Shown here: one piece after another, positions 54,859 to 64,000 of the stretch
How the letters are laid out: every line of letters begins with the position of its first letter
Numbering within the stretch: the first letter of the stretch is position 1
NCBI GenBank assembly: GCA_902546725.1
Contig: CACCLB010000009.1
Location: 1-64,000 of the forward strand
Length of the DNA: 64,000 nucleotides
Reading direction: 5' to 3'
Source of the DNA: an uncultured Bacteroidota bacterium
GTDB taxonomy: Bacteria; Bacteroidota; Bacteroidia; Flavobacteriales; Flavobacteriaceae
Made by a program: the position numbers and the translations under genes
Notes under the pieces: generated by a model
What the model was told of the DNA's origin: nothing
The model's input: only the letters and a program-made list of their open reading frames with translations
Database searches by the model: none

Positions 54859-55716
54859 ATTTACAAAAAAGTTATCAAAAAGAAAATCACAAAGCAAGCA
54901 ATCAATATCAAAGGAGAACTCATCGACTTAAGTGAGCCTAAAGTAATGGGAATCTTAAATATAAATGAAGATTCTTTTTTCGATGGTGGAAAATACAATA
55001 GTATTGACAAGGCGCTCTTGCAAACGGAAAGAATGCTTACCGATGGTGCTTTTTTCATTGATATAGGAGCTGCAAGTAGTAAGCCTGGAAGCCCACTCAT
55101 TAAGCCCGAAGAGGAACTCAATATATTACTGCCCATACTTCAAGCCTTAATCAACCAGTTTCCAGAGACTTATTTTTCAATTGACACCTACAACAGTAAA
55201 GTAGCTAAGGAAGCCTTGAATATGGGTGCTAGTATGATAAACGACATTTATGCGGGTAGAATCGACTCTGAAATGTTTAAAACCATAGCAGATTTTAGAG
55301 TCCCCTATGTTTTGATGCATATGCAAGGAACCCCCAAAAGCATGCAAGAACAACCTCAGTACAACAACATTACTAAAGAAATTAAGTTTGATTTAATCCG
55401 ACAAATACAAAACGCTACTGCACAAGGAATAAGGGATCTTATTGTGGATCCTGGTTTTGGCTTTGGAAAAACTGTAGCTCATAATTATCAATTGCTAAGA
55501 GAACTCTACAGCCTTACTGACCTTAATTGTCCAATTTTAGTTGGTGTCTCCAGAAAGTCTATGATTCATAAAGTGTTGAACACCAGCCCTGAGATGGCAT
55601 TGAACGGAACTACTGCGCTTCACGCTTGGAGCCTTGAGCGAGGGGCGTCTATTTTAAGAGTTCACGATGTAAAAGAGGCTAAAGAATGTATCGACTTATG
55701 GACTGCGCTTCAATAG
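54859..55716 (+). CDS. folP: Dihydropteroate synthase, without a standard start codon
   Basis: Couples pABA to dihydropterin pyrophosphate in folate synthesis. Typical motifs: VMGILNINEDSFFDGG (usually TPDSF), FIDIGAASSKPGS (the ASSxPG motif), DPGFGFGKT and GVSRKSMI. The first ATG is at 54946 inside the conserved MGILN strand, but homologous sequence (INIKGELIDLSEPKV) lies in frame upstream and the frame is open back to the TAA at 54850-54852. No ATG, GTG or TTG lies there, so ATT (54859) or ATC may be used. Divergent from DUF1599. Confidence 0.88.
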   Translation: MYKKVIKKKITKQAINIKGELIDLSEPKVMGILNINEDSFFDGGKYNSIDKALLQTERMLTDGAFFIDIGAASSKPGSPLIKPEEELNILLPILQALINQFPETYFSIDTYNSKVAKEALNMGASMINDIYAGRIDSEMFKTIADFRVPYVLMHMQGTPKSMQEQPQYNNITKEIKFDLIRQIQNATAQGIRDLIVDPGFGFGKTVAHNYQLLRELYSLTDLNCPILVGVSRKSMIHKVLNTSPEMALNGTTALHAWSLERGASILRVHDVKEAKECIDLWTALQ

Positions 55717-55744
55717 TTTTTTTAATTTTACAAAAAGACCGTCC

Positions 55745-56533
55745 TTGGAGCTGACCGATTTTATAGATTTTTCTTTTATCGATGTTGTAGATATCCTACT
55801 CGTCGCATTGCTCCTCTTTTATCTTTATAAATTACTTAAAGGTACAGTTGCCATCAATATCTTTATTGGAATTGTTATCATCTATCTTATTTGGAGACTG
55901 ACGGATATACTCAATATGGATGTGTTGAGTAATATACTAGGTAAATTTATCAGTGTTGGGTTTTTTGCACTAATTGTCGTTTTCCAACAAGAAATAAGAA
56001 AGTTTCTTCTCCTACTGGGTTCAACCAACTTTGCTACCAGAAGAAATGTACTGCGTTATTTTAGGTTTTTAAACCAAGAGAAAAAAGCAACAAACGTCAA
56101 CTTTGACGTTTTGGTTGACGCTATTGAAGAAATGTCTAAAAATAAAACAGGTGCCATTATTGTTATTCAAAGAAATAACAGTCTTGAGTTTACCTATACG
56201 GATAACAATAGGACAGACATCAAATTGGATCCGTTGGTTCTCCAGAGTATTTTTTTTAAAAACAGTCCCCTACACGACGGAGCAGTAGTTATAAAAAACA
56301 ATAGGATAATCGCTACTCGTGTAGTTTTGCCCCTGTCAGACAAAGCAAAACTCCCTGCTAAATACGGTCTGAGGCATCGAGCTGGACTAGGAATTACCGA
56401 AAAAACAGATGCTTTAGTTTTGGTTATTTCAGAACAAACAGGAAAAGTCGTTTATGTTAAAGACAGTGAATTCTATCCTATGGATTCTTTTGCTGCTTTA
56501 AAAGAAACCCTTTCGCAAGACTTAAGCGAGTAG
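55745..56533 (+). CDS. cdaA: Diadenylate cyclase (c-di-AMP synthase)
   Basis: Makes the second messenger c-di-AMP. Three N-terminal membrane helices (~9-90), a short coiled region, then the DAC domain with catalytic DGA (HDGAVVI) and RHR (GLRHRAGLG) motifs. 262 aa. The start is TTG at 55745 (MELTDFIDF), 28 bp after folP. Partner genes such as cdaR are not beside it. Confidence 0.94.
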   Translation: MELTDFIDFSFIDVVDILLVALLLFYLYKLLKGTVAINIFIGIVIIYLIWRLTDILNMDVLSNILGKFISVGFFALIVVFQQEIRKFLLLLGSTNFATRRNVLRYFRFLNQEKKATNVNFDVLVDAIEEMSKNKTGAIIVIQRNNSLEFTYTDNNRTDIKLDPLVLQSIFFKNSPLHDGAVVIKNNRIIATRVVLPLSDKAKLPAKYGLRHRAGLGITEKTDALVLVISEQTGKVVYVKDSEFYPMDSFAALKETLSQDLSE

Positions 56534-56534
56534 T

Positions 56535-58301
56535 TTACAGCATGAGTTCCTCAGCGAACTGAACCTCATACAGCTTGGCGTAATAGCCATTGGAAACTTT
56601 AAGCAGTTCAACATGTGTCCCCTGCTCTACTATATTGCCTTGGTCCATCACTATGATTCGGTCTGCGTTTTTAACTGTGGCCAGACGATGTGCAATTACA
56701 ATGGAGGTTTTTCCTTCAGTTAGTGTGTCTATTGCTTTTTGAATGACTTCCTCTGTATAACTATCTACAGATGAAGTTGCCTCATCTAAGACTAATATCG
56801 CAGGTTGTGTGATGTAGGCTCTTAGGAAAGCAATTAATTGACGCTGACCAGAAGAAAGCATCACACCACGCTCTTTAACGTTGTAATCGTAACCTCCTGG
56901 AAGAGACTCAATAAAATCATGAACTCCGATTTTTTTAGCAGCTTCAGCAACATCTTCCCTACTGATTTTAGGATCAAAAAGGGTAATATTATTGAATAGA
57001 CTGTCAGCAAATAAAAAGACATCTTGTAAAACAACTGCAACATGCTTTCTAAGGGCATTCAGTTCAAAATCTTTAATTGATATCGAATCAATGGTAATGT
57101 CTCCAGTATCGTACTCATAAAACCTAGAAAGCAAGTTGATAATGGTCGATTTCCCTGCTCCTGTAGCACCTACTATAGCGACTGTTTCTCCTGCCTTGAT
57201 ATCAAGTGAAATTCCGTGTAAAACTTCTTCATCCGGGATGTAGGAAAAATGCAGCTGATCAAAAGATATGGCTCCTTCCAAGGCCACTGGACTTTTAGTT
57301 CCCGTATTCTCAATACTACTCTCGGTTTCAAGAATCTTAAAAATTCGATCCGCAGCTACCATACCCATTTGAAGTGTATTGAACTTATCAGCTATTTGCC
57401 TTAAAGGTCTGAACAGCATTTGAGACATTTGGATAAATAAGAAAATGGTTCCCAGGGAAACTCCCCCTCCAGAAATGACATTTAAACCTCCATACCAAAC
57501 AAGTAAACCTATGGTGACAGAAGACGAAATTTCAGCAACCGGAAAAAAAATGGAGTTAAACCAAACTGTTTTTAGCCAAGCTTTTTTGTGTTTTTCATTG
57601 ATAGCGACAAATTGATCGTATTCAATCTTTTCACGGTGAAAGATTTGAACAATTTTCATCCCACTAAGTCGCTCTTGTACAAATGAATTCAGATTTGCAA
57701 CCTGAAGTCGAACTTCTTCAAAGGCTTTTTTCATCGATTTTTGAAACAATCGTGTGGCGTAGAGTATGATCGGAAGTATGGAAAACACGATCAAGGTTAA
57801 CCTCCAGTCGACATAAATCATAACTCCTATCACTAAAACCATTTTAAGAAGGTCTGCAATAATCATAAAGAGTCCTTGGGAAAAAATACTTGCTATGGTT
57901 TCAATATCGCTTACGGCTCTTGTAACCAATCTTCCGACAGCAGTTTTGTCAAAATAACTCATCTTAAAAAAGATGATTTTGTTGAATAGTTGAACTCGCA
58001 AATCTCTTATGACCTTTTGCCCTAACCAATTGGCATAGAAAACAAATAAAAATTGAAAAATCACTTCTAAAATTAAAGCGCTGAGCATAAAGCCAACAAA
58101 AAGTAACATTCCTTCGTAATTCTTAGGTCTGATGTAATCATCTACCGTAATCTTGAGAAGATAAGGTGTTATTGTTGAGAATATAGAGAGTAAAATTGCA
58201 GCAACTAAAACAAAATAATAGGTTCCCTTAAACGGCTTTACAAAAGCCATCAATTTTGAGAAAAGATTTAAATCAAATATTTTACCGCTGACTTTTGCCA
58301 T
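56535..58301 (-). CDS. ABC transporter ATP-binding/permease protein (MsbA-like exporter)
   Basis: Half-size exporter of 588 aa: six membrane helices (~20-320) and one ATPase domain with Walker A GATGAGKST, signature LSSGQRQ and Walker B ILVLDEATSSVD. Probably exports a lipid or drug; which one cannot be told. Its ATG overlaps the truA 3' end by 20 bp. Confidence 0.93.
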   Translation of the reverse strand: MAKVSGKIFDLNLFSKLMAFVKPFKGTYYFVLVAAILLSIFSTITPYLLKITVDDYIRPKNYEGMLLFVGFMLSALILEVIFQFLFVFYANWLGQKVIRDLRVQLFNKIIFFKMSYFDKTAVGRLVTRAVSDIETIASIFSQGLFMIIADLLKMVLVIGVMIYVDWRLTLIVFSILPIILYATRLFQKSMKKAFEEVRLQVANLNSFVQERLSGMKIVQIFHREKIEYDQFVAINEKHKKAWLKTVWFNSIFFPVAEISSSVTIGLLVWYGGLNVISGGGVSLGTIFLFIQMSQMLFRPLRQIADKFNTLQMGMVAADRIFKILETESSIENTGTKSPVALEGAISFDQLHFSYIPDEEVLHGISLDIKAGETVAIVGATGAGKSTIINLLSRFYEYDTGDITIDSISIKDFELNALRKHVAVVLQDVFLFADSLFNNITLFDPKISREDVAEAAKKIGVHDFIESLPGGYDYNVKERGVMLSSGQRQLIAFLRAYITQPAILVLDEATSSVDSYTEEVIQKAIDTLTEGKTSIVIAHRLATVKNADRIIVMDQGNIVEQGTHVELLKVSNGYYAKLYEVQFAEELML

Positions 58302-59052
58302 GTTCTAAATATATTGAATTTGGATATTCTATATGAGTTAAAAAAAGTCCTTCAGCTGGAACTGAATATCTTGCCAAAGAACGGTTTTTACTTTCAATTA
58401 CAGTGTGCACCTCTTGAATATTTTTTTTGTCCAACCCTATCTCGATCAATGTTCCAACGATGGCGCGAACCATATTTCGCAAAAAGCGATTTGCAGTAAT
58501 GGTAAAGACTAGTCCTGTTTCACTTTTTTCCCAAACTGCTTTGCTGATAGTGCACAAAAAGGTTTTTACATCTGTATGCGCCTTGGAAAAACATTCAAAA
58601 TCTTCATACTCTAAAAGAATTGAAGCTGCTTTATTCATCTGCTCCACATCCAAGGGCTGATAAAGACCGTAACTCATACCCTGAACAAAAGGAGACTTAA
58701 AATTGTTTAAGTGGTATTCATAAGTTCTGCTGAGGGCATCAAAACGGGCGTGAGCTCGAGGTTTTACTTCTCGAATCCGAATCACGGCAATATCATTCGG
58801 TAAAAACTGATTCAGCCTAAAAATCAACTGTTCTAAATCAGTAGTATCCGCATCGAAATGAGCAAACATTTGTTTTGCATGAACTCCAGTATCCGTTCTC
58901 CCTGCAGCAGTCAATGGGGTCTGCTGTTTTAAAAGAAGCGCTAGAGCTTCTTCCATAACCTCCTGTACGCTAAGTGCATTGGGCTGTCGTTGCCATCCGT
59001 GATAAGCCGTACCAGCATATGAAAATTCTAAAAAAAAACGCTTGGAATTCAT
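58282..59052 (-). CDS. truA: tRNA pseudouridine(38-40) synthase
   Basis: Makes pseudouridine in the anticodon arm. Catalytic Asp is in AAGRTDTGVHAK; the start is FFLEFSYAGTAYHGWQRQP and the C-terminal domain has ITANRFLRNMVRAIVGTL. 256 aa. Divergent from the phosphoesterase gene by 110 bp. Confidence 0.95.
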   Translation of the reverse strand: MNSKRFFLEFSYAGTAYHGWQRQPNALSVQEVMEEALALLLKQQTPLTAAGRTDTGVHAKQMFAHFDADTTDLEQLIFRLNQFLPNDIAVIRIREVKPRAHARFDALSRTYEYHLNNFKSPFVQGMSYGLYQPLDVEQMNKAASILLEYEDFECFSKAHTDVKTFLCTISKAVWEKSETGLVFTITANRFLRNMVRAIVGTLIEIGLDKKNIQEVHTVIESKNRSLARYSVPAEGLFLTHIEYPNSIYLEHGKSQR

Positions 59053-59162
59053 TCACAGCAAATATACTTGGAATTATTTGTAGATACAATTCATATATGG
59101 AGGGATTCAGCGAATATAATTTTCAAATCACTTTCCATACTTTTACGGTAGAATTATTCCCT

Positions 59163-59690
59163 GTGAAAAAAATAGTCCTCCTTTCCGATACCCATGGGTA
59201 TATCGATCAAAAAATTAAAGATTATGTAGCCAAAGCTGATGAGGTTTGGCATGCAGGTGATATTGGGAAGGCAAGTGTTTTAGATGAGTTGGCGTCTGTA
59301 AAACCTCTAAGAGCAGTTTACGGTAATATTGACAGTCATAAAATCCGTCAACAAGCTCCTGAAGTACTCAGCTTTAATTGTGAAGGTATTGATGTACTGA
59401 TGACCCATATAGCTGGCTATCCTGGACGCTACAATGCTAGAGCAAAAAATCTTATCACAACTGAAAAACCAGGCCTTTTTATATGCGGTCATTCACATAT
59501 TCTTAAAGTAATGCGGGATAAAAAATACGGTCACTTACACATGAATCCAGGTGCTGTAGGTATTTCAGGATTTCACAAAATAAGAACCCTACTGCGTTTT
59601 GAAATAGATACTGGCCAAATCAAAAATCTAGAGGCTGTTGAATTTGGGCTTCGTGGAGCGCTATCGAATGCGGTCGACGGAGCGAACTAA
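59163..59690 (+). CDS. Metallophosphoesterase (YfcE/MJ0936 type)
   Basis: Small phosphodiesterase with all metal-binding motifs: LLSDTHG, AGDIG, GNID and GHSH. The open frame reaches back to 58974, but the domain begins directly at GTG 59163 (MKKIVLLSDTHG). 175 aa. Substrate unknown. Its 3' end overlaps the convergent DUF4293 gene by 30 bp. Confidence 0.88.
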   Translation: MKKIVLLSDTHGYIDQKIKDYVAKADEVWHAGDIGKASVLDELASVKPLRAVYGNIDSHKIRQQAPEVLSFNCEGIDVLMTHIAGYPGRYNARAKNLITTEKPGLFICGHSHILKVMRDKKYGHLHMNPGAVGISGFHKIRTLLRFEIDTGQIKNLEAVEFGLRGALSNAVDGAN

Positions 59691-60050
59691 AGCCTCATCT
59701 TTACGGATTCCCCTTCTTGCAAGCCAAGTTAAAGCTACCGTAATGCATGATAACAATAGGGCAATTTCTGTAAAATTTATATCATCTGAAAGATCAAAAC
59801 TGGGCAGTAGCAATCCAATTTGAAGCAATTGTTGTAAACTGATTATTAAAACCACCAATGACTGTAATGTGCGCTTTTTAAATAGAAATAAGGACAGCAA
59901 CAGTAAAACTGGAGCGATTAAAAAACCGTAATTTTCTCTGTAGGTTTGACTAATTACTTTATCAAATTCAATATTGATTGAAAGATTGAAAACAAGAACT
60001 CCTACAACAAATGCAATGAGCAAATACAAGGATTGAATACGCTGAATCAT
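59661..60050 (-). CDS. DUF4293 membrane protein
   Basis: Four-helix membrane protein of 129 aa, start MIQRIQSLYLLIAFVVG, common in Bacteroidota. No known function. Convergent overlap with the phosphoesterase gene. Confidence 0.85.
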   Translation of the reverse strand: MIQRIQSLYLLIAFVVGVLVFNLSINIEFDKVISQTYRENYGFLIAPVLLLLSLFLFKKRTLQSLVVLIISLQQLLQIGLLLPSFDLSDDINFTEIALLLSCITVALTWLARRGIRKDEALVRSVDRIR

Positions 60051-60187
60051 CTTTTGATTTTTAACAAAATTAAGTTTTTTTTAAAAGCGGTTATTTTAAA
60101 TTAAAAATTTGTAATATTGTTTTTCTACAATTTTCTACAGCTCTAAGACAAATACTTTCTGATAAAGAGCATCAATCAAATAACTTC

Positions 60188-61729
60188 ATGTACGAAATAG
60201 CTACTCTTAAAACAAAGAAATTACCTGAATTACAGGAAATCGCAAAAAAAATTGGGATTAAAAGAATTGCAGGTCTAAAAAAATTAGATCTCATCTATCA
60301 AATAATCGATTTTATCGCCTCTAGACCCGATGAGGATGTTAAAAGCGAAAAGCCAAAAGAAAAAACTCAAGTTGAAAAAAAGGCTCCGATTAAAGTACTG
60401 CCTGTACAAAAATCTAAACCCAAGCCTCAAAAGGAAAATCAACAACACCAAAAGAACAACAACCCCAATCAAAAAAAACCAGGGCAGCACCAAAACAATA
60501 ACAACCCCAACAAAAACGGTGCTCAAAAAAGAAACGACAACCAAAACAAAAATCGTCAAGACCACAATCACAATAAAGACAATAGAAGTAGATACCGTCA
60601 GCCGGACTTTGAGTTTCATGGAATAGTGGAAACAGAAGGTGTTTTAGAGATGATGTCAGAAGGGTACGGATTTCTCCGTTCTTCAGATTACAATTACCTT
60701 TCCTCTCCTGACGATGTTTATGTATCGCAGTCTCAAATTCGACTTTTTGGACTGAAAACAGGAGATACTGTCCTTGGCTCTGTTCGCCCTCCTAAAGAAG
60801 GAGAAAAATACTTTCCCTTAATTAAAGTGGATAAAATCAACGGACTAGATCCCAAAGTAGTTCGAGATCGAGTTTCATTCGAACACTTAACTCCCCTATT
60901 TCCTCAGGAAAAATTTAATCTTGCGGACAAGCAAAGTACTATTTCCACTCGGATTATGGACCTGTTCTCACCCATTGGTAAGGGACAAAGAGGAATGATT
61001 GTTTCCCAACCCAAAACGGGTAAAACCATGTTGTTGAAAGATATCGCAAATGCAATTGCGGCTAATCATCCAGAAGTTTATCAATTAATACTCCTTATAG
61101 ACGAACGTCCAGAGGAGGTTACAGACATGCAGCGAAATGTGGACGGTGAAGTAGTCGCTTCTACATTTGATGAGCCAGCTGATCGACACGTAAAAGTTGC
61201 CAACATCGTTTTAGAAAAAGCAAAACGTTTGGTAGAATGCGGTCACGATGTAGTCATTCTATTAGACTCCATTACACGTCTTGCCCGAGCTTACAATACA
61301 GTACAGCCTGCCTCTGGTAAAATATTAAGTGGGGGTGTCGATGCGAATGCGCTGCACAAACCCAAACGTTTTTTCGGAGCAGCACGAAATATTGAAAACG
61401 GCGGATCTCTATCCATCATCGCTACAGCTTTAACCGAAACGGGATCTAAAATGGACGAAGTAATCTTTGAAGAATTTAAAGGAACAGGAAATATGGAGCT
61501 TCAGTTGGATCGTCGTATAGCAAACCGTCGTATTTTCCCAGCCATTGATTTGGTTTCTTCTAGTACGAGAAGAGATGATCTATTGTTGGATGAAAATACC
61601 ATCAAGAGAATGTGGATCATGAGAAAGTATTTGGCTGACATGAATCCTGTGGAAGCTATGGAATTCATCAACGATCGATTCCAAAGAACACAAAGCAATG
61701 AAGAGTTCTTAATCTCTATGAATTCATAA
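60188..61729 (+). CDS. rho: Transcription termination factor Rho with Asn/Gln/Lys-rich insertion
   Basis: Hexameric helicase that ends transcription. N-terminal Rho domain ([20 protein letters not shown], ~1-48), then a low-complexity insertion (~50-138) rich in Asn, Gln, Lys and His, an RNA-binding cold-shock-like domain ([17 protein letters not shown]), and the ATPase with Walker [17 protein letters not shown] and [13 protein letters not shown]. 513 aa, longer than E. coli Rho by the insertion. Ends 20 bp before a terminator hairpin. Confidence 0.97.
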   Translation: MYEIATLKTKKLPELQEIAKKIGIKRIAGLKKLDLIYQIIDFIASRPDEDVKSEKPKEKTQVEKKAPIKVLPVQKSKPKPQKENQQHQKNNNPNQKKPGQHQNNNNPNKNGAQKRNDNQNKNRQDHNHNKDNRSRYRQPDFEFHGIVETEGVLEMMSEGYGFLRSSDYNYLSSPDDVYVSQSQIRLFGLKTGDTVLGSVRPPKEGEKYFPLIKVDKINGLDPKVVRDRVSFEHLTPLFPQEKFNLADKQSTISTRIMDLFSPIGKGQRGMIVSQPKTGKTMLLKDIANAIAANHPEVYQLILLIDERPEEVTDMQRNVDGEVVASTFDEPADRHVKVANIVLEKAKRLVECGHDVVILLDSITRLARAYNTVQPASGKILSGGVDANALHKPKRFFGAARNIENGGSLSIIATALTETGSKMDEVIFEEFKGTGNMELQLDRRIANRRIFPAIDLVSSSTRRDDLLLDENTIKRMWIMRKYLADMNPVEAMEFINDRFQRTQSNEEFLISMNS

Positions 61730-61749
61730 CGCAGTTATACTGTTCAAAT

Positions 61750-61784
61750 AAAAAAGGCTCCTAATTACTTAGGAGCCTTTTTTT
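61750..61784. terminator. Bidirectional terminator between rho and rpsT
   Basis: AAAAAAGGCTCCTAA and TTAGGAGCCTTTTTTT around a 4-base loop, a perfect stem with A-run and T-run on either side. Convergent genes rho and rpsT flank it. Confidence 0.9.
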
Positions 61785-61805
61785 ATGGGATATTAATCTT
61801 TGAAA

Positions 61806-62057
61806 TTACAAAGAAGCAATGTGGCTTGCTAGCTTTGATTTTAAATTCGCAGCCTTATTTGCATGAATGATATTCTTTTTGGCTAATTTATCAATTGAAG
61901 AAACCACTGAAGGAAACATTTTAGTCGCCTCTTTCTTGCTGGTTAGGTCTCTTAACTTTTTAATCGCGTTTCTAGTGGTCTTGTGCTGAAAGCGATTTAA
62001 TAACCTTTTTTTGTTGTTTGAACGAATGCGTTTTAAAGCAGATTTATGATTTGCCAT
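61806..62057 (-). CDS. rpsT: 30S ribosomal protein S20
   Basis: Small basic ribosomal protein of 83 aa. Typical [18 protein letters not shown] start and [14 protein letters not shown] end. Preceded by tRNA-Glu on the same strand. Confidence 0.97.
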   Translation of the reverse strand: MANHKSALKRIRSNNKKRLLNRFQHKTTRNAIKKLRDLTSKKEATKMFPSVVSSIDKLAKKNIIHANKAANLKSKLASHIASL

Positions 62058-62073
62058 AATTAAAATTAATTTG

Positions 62074-62145
62074 TAGCCCGTAGGGGAGTCGAACCCCTCT
62101 TTCCAGGATGAAAACCTGGCGTCCTAACCGATAGACGAACGGGCC
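62074..62145 (-). tRNA. trnE: tRNA-Glu (UUC)
   Basis: 72 nt on the minus strand. Anticodon stem CCAGG/CCTGG with loop TTTTCAT gives UUC; acceptor GGCCCGT pairs with ACGGGCT; discriminator A. Confidence 0.96.
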
Positions 62146-62207
62146 ATATTTTTCGTGCGCAAATGTACACGTAAAAATGTTATTAAACAACCCTTATTAA
62201 AAAACAA

Positions 62208-63686
62208 TTAATAGGCTTTTGCAAAAAGGACTCGTTGCTTCGATGGATTTCCAGAGTAAACGCATTGACCAACTTCTTCTTTAGCATCCAAGGGGATGCA
62301 TCGAATGGTTGCTTTGGTCTGTTTTTTAATGGCTTCTTCGGTTTCAGCTGTTCCATCCCAATGGGCAGACACAAAACCTCCTATTCCTTCAATAATAGTC
62401 TTAAACTCATCAAAATCAGCAACTTCTGTAATGTGGTTTTGTCTAAAATCCAATGCTTTTTGAAACAAATCTACTTGAATCTTATCCAATTGATCGCTTA
62501 TAAAATCGACCAGCTCAGCCTGGGCTACTACAGTCTTATTAAGCGTGTCTCTTCGAGCAACTTCTACTGTACCATTTTCAAGATCCTTAGGCCCGATAGC
62601 AACTCTTAAAGGAACACCTTTTAATTCGTATTCGTTAAACTTAAATCCTGGCTTAAACTTGTCTCTATTGTCGAATTTAACCCTAATACCTTTTTGTTCT
62701 AGTTCTGCTTTCATCCCCTCTACAACTTCAGCGATTTTAGCTTGTTGTTCTTCTCCTTTATATATAGGTACAAAAACAACTTGAATAGGCGCAAGATTGG
62801 GTGGTAAAACTAAGCCATTGTCATCACTATGCGTCATGATCAACGCACCAATAAGACGGGTAGAAACACCCCAAGATGTTGCCCAAACATGCTCTAGACC
62901 TCCCTCAGCGGTAGCGTATTTGACGTCAAAAGCTTTGGCAAAATTTTGCCCCAAAAAGTGAGAAGTACCTGCTTGTAACGCTTTTCCGTCTTGCATTAAT
63001 GCCTCTATACAATAGGTCTCTTCAGCACCTGCAAATCGCTCACTAGCTGTTTTCGTTCCTTGGATCACTGGGATGGCCATATAGTTTTCGACAAAGTCTG
63101 CATAAACTTGATTCATTAGCTTAGTCTCCTCTATAGCCTCGGCTTTGGTTGCATGAGCAGTATGGCCTTCTTGCCATAAAAATTCAGCTGTTCTCAAAAA
63201 TAAACGCGTTCGCATTTCCCATCGAACTACATTTGCCCATTGATTAATTAAAATGGGTAAATCTCTGTAGGATTGAATCCACGACTTATAAGTATTCCAT
63301 ATAACCGCCTCACTTGTCGGACGGACAACCAACTCCTCCTCTAATTTTGCTTTGGGATCAACTTTTAACTTTCCTGGATTATCCTCATCATTTTGCAATC
63401 TGTAATGGGTGACTACTGCACACTCTTTTGCAAAACCTTCAGCATTTTTTTCCTCTGCTTCAAACAAGCTCTTCGGAACAAAGAGTGGGAAATAAGCATT
63501 TTCATGTCCTGTAGCCTTAAACATTTTATCCAACTCCGCTTGCATTTTTTCCCAAATGGCGTAACCGTAAGGTTTTATGATCATACATCCGCGAACAGCT
63601 GAATTTTCAGCTAAATCTGCATTGACAACAATTTCGTTGTACCACTTTGAATAGTCTTTTTCTCTCGAGGTTAATTTAGCACCCAT
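62208..63686 (-). CDS. proS: Prolyl-tRNA synthetase, archaeal/eukaryote-like type
   Basis: Charges tRNA-Pro. The [20 protein letters not shown] start, the class II core [23 protein letters not shown] in part ([17 protein letters not shown]) and the terminal AKAY match the short archaeal/eukaryotic ProRS lineage, not the long bacterial type with an editing insert. 492 aa with start ATG at 63686; the open frame further upstream (to 63764) is not supported. No second copy is visible. Confidence 0.95.
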   Translation of the reverse strand: MGAKLTSREKDYSKWYNEIVVNADLAENSAVRGCMIIKPYGYAIWEKMQAELDKMFKATGHENAYFPLFVPKSLFEAEEKNAEGFAKECAVVTHYRLQNDEDNPGKLKVDPKAKLEEELVVRPTSEAVIWNTYKSWIQSYRDLPILINQWANVVRWEMRTRLFLRTAEFLWQEGHTAHATKAEAIEETKLMNQVYADFVENYMAIPVIQGTKTASERFAGAEETYCIEALMQDGKALQAGTSHFLGQNFAKAFDVKYATAEGGLEHVWATSWGVSTRLIGALIMTHSDDNGLVLPPNLAPIQVVFVPIYKGEEQQAKIAEVVEGMKAELEQKGIRVKFDNRDKFKPGFKFNEYELKGVPLRVAIGPKDLENGTVEVARRDTLNKTVVAQAELVDFISDQLDKIQVDLFQKALDFRQNHITEVADFDEFKTIIEGIGGFVSAHWDGTAETEEAIKKQTKATIRCIPLDAKEEVGQCVYSGNPSKQRVLFAKAY

Positions 63687-63781
63687 AAATTTTTGGCATA
63701 GATTTTGCCTATATTTGATTATACAAATTCTTTGTGGTGCAAAGCTAAACTTTTTGAACCACATCTCTAAAACGATTGATT

Positions 63782-64000
63782 ATGAATGCACGAACAAACA
63801 TCCAAAAAACTAAAGGTTTATTTATTGCTTTAATAGCTTCCCTAACTTTCGTTGGTTGTGGTAGTTTTCAAGGTGCATCTTATTTTTCGTCTGATGGGAT
63901 CTACACCACCAAGACCCAGGTGAGAACAGAAAGAACAGTTAGACCTCAGCGAACAAACTCAAATAACAGTTCCTATTACTCAGAGTATTTTAAAGATGCA
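63782..64000 (+). CDS. Lipoprotein, start of gene (partial)
   Basis: Begins ATG at 63782 and is open to the window edge. Signal and lipobox: FIALIASLTFVGCGS. The following FQGASYFSSDGIYTTKTQ and the SYYSEYFKDA tail resemble flavobacterial secreted proteins of unknown function. Divergent from proS. Confidence 0.65.
   Translation, partial: MNARTNIQKTKGLFIALIASLTFVGCGSFQGASYFSSDGIYTTKTQVRTERTVRPQRTNSNNSSYYSEYFKDA

Noticed and set aside
58974-59162. N-terminal extension of the metallophosphoesterase and overlap into truA
   Set aside because: The extra 63 residues lie over the truA 5' end and have no family content; the domain starts at GTG 59163.
60284-60626. Long open frames on both strands over the 5' part of rho
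   Set aside because: They are shadow frames caused by the Asn/Lys-rich, repetitive codons of the Rho insertion; only the Rho frame carries conserved protein.

Overview
The window is a stretch of chromosome from a marine-type Flavobacteriia (Bacteroidota) genome. The evidence is: gliding genes gldF/gldG; TonB-dependent receptors, one paired with a DUF4249 lipoprotein; a small protein resembling a type IX secretion sorting domain; a bacillithiol deacetylase; a carotenoid locus; a sulfonolipid (capnine)-type gene pair; and several matches to the Bacteroidota -7 promoter element TAnnTTTG. Most genes are single-copy housekeeping genes, densely packed with 1-30 bp overlaps. No phage, IS element, CRISPR array or rRNA operon was seen.

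Layout. 0-6.5 kb: purC, phoH, a SAM hydroxide adenosyltransferase, gldF-gldG and dnaN. 6.5-8.9 kb: two PLP enzymes overlapping by 4 bp, best read as cysteate synthase and cysteate fatty acyltransferase, the entry to capnine lipids. In Flavobacterium these lipids are linked to gliding, which fits the nearby gldFG. 8.9-14.5 kb: metalloprotease, threonine aldolase and S9 peptidase operon. 14.5-17.1 kb: an AT-rich accessory island with two genes (a DUF3644/HEPN-like protein and an unknown protein), each followed by an attC-like palindrome. This is the only clearly accessory segment. 17.1-29.3 kb: prfB with programmed frameshift, HAD phosphatase, GNAT, dnaB, accA, DMT transporter, lptG, tgt, split transketolase, FKBP lipoprotein, S4 protein, phosphoribosyltransferase, shikimate kinase. 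29.4-32 kb: tRNA-Lys, tRNA-Lys and tRNA-Leu, then a B12-type MerR regulator, crtB and crtZ. 32-41 kb: SurA-type chaperones, guaB, a Fur-type regulated TonB receptor, HMG-CoA lyase-like protein, LysE, DUF3050. 41-47 kb: M28 peptidase, TonB receptor and DUF4249, a porin, and an ADP-ribosylglycohydrolase broken by one in-frame TAG. 47-54.8 kb: tRNA-His, two tiny membrane proteins, a thiol cluster (oxidoreductase, bshB1, metB-like, GPx), then clpS-prmA-tpiA-permease-DUF1599. 54.8-64 kb: folP, cdaA, ABC exporter, truA, phosphoesterase, DUF4293, rho, rpsT, tRNA-Glu, proS and the start of a lipoprotein gene.

The most interesting items are the two-gene attC-flanked cassette island, the capnine gene pair near gldFG, a Tgt lacking its zinc cysteines, a carotenoid locus without crtI, the nonsense-interrupted ADP-ribosylglycohydrolase, the Asn/Gln-rich insertion in Rho, and folP without a normal start codon.
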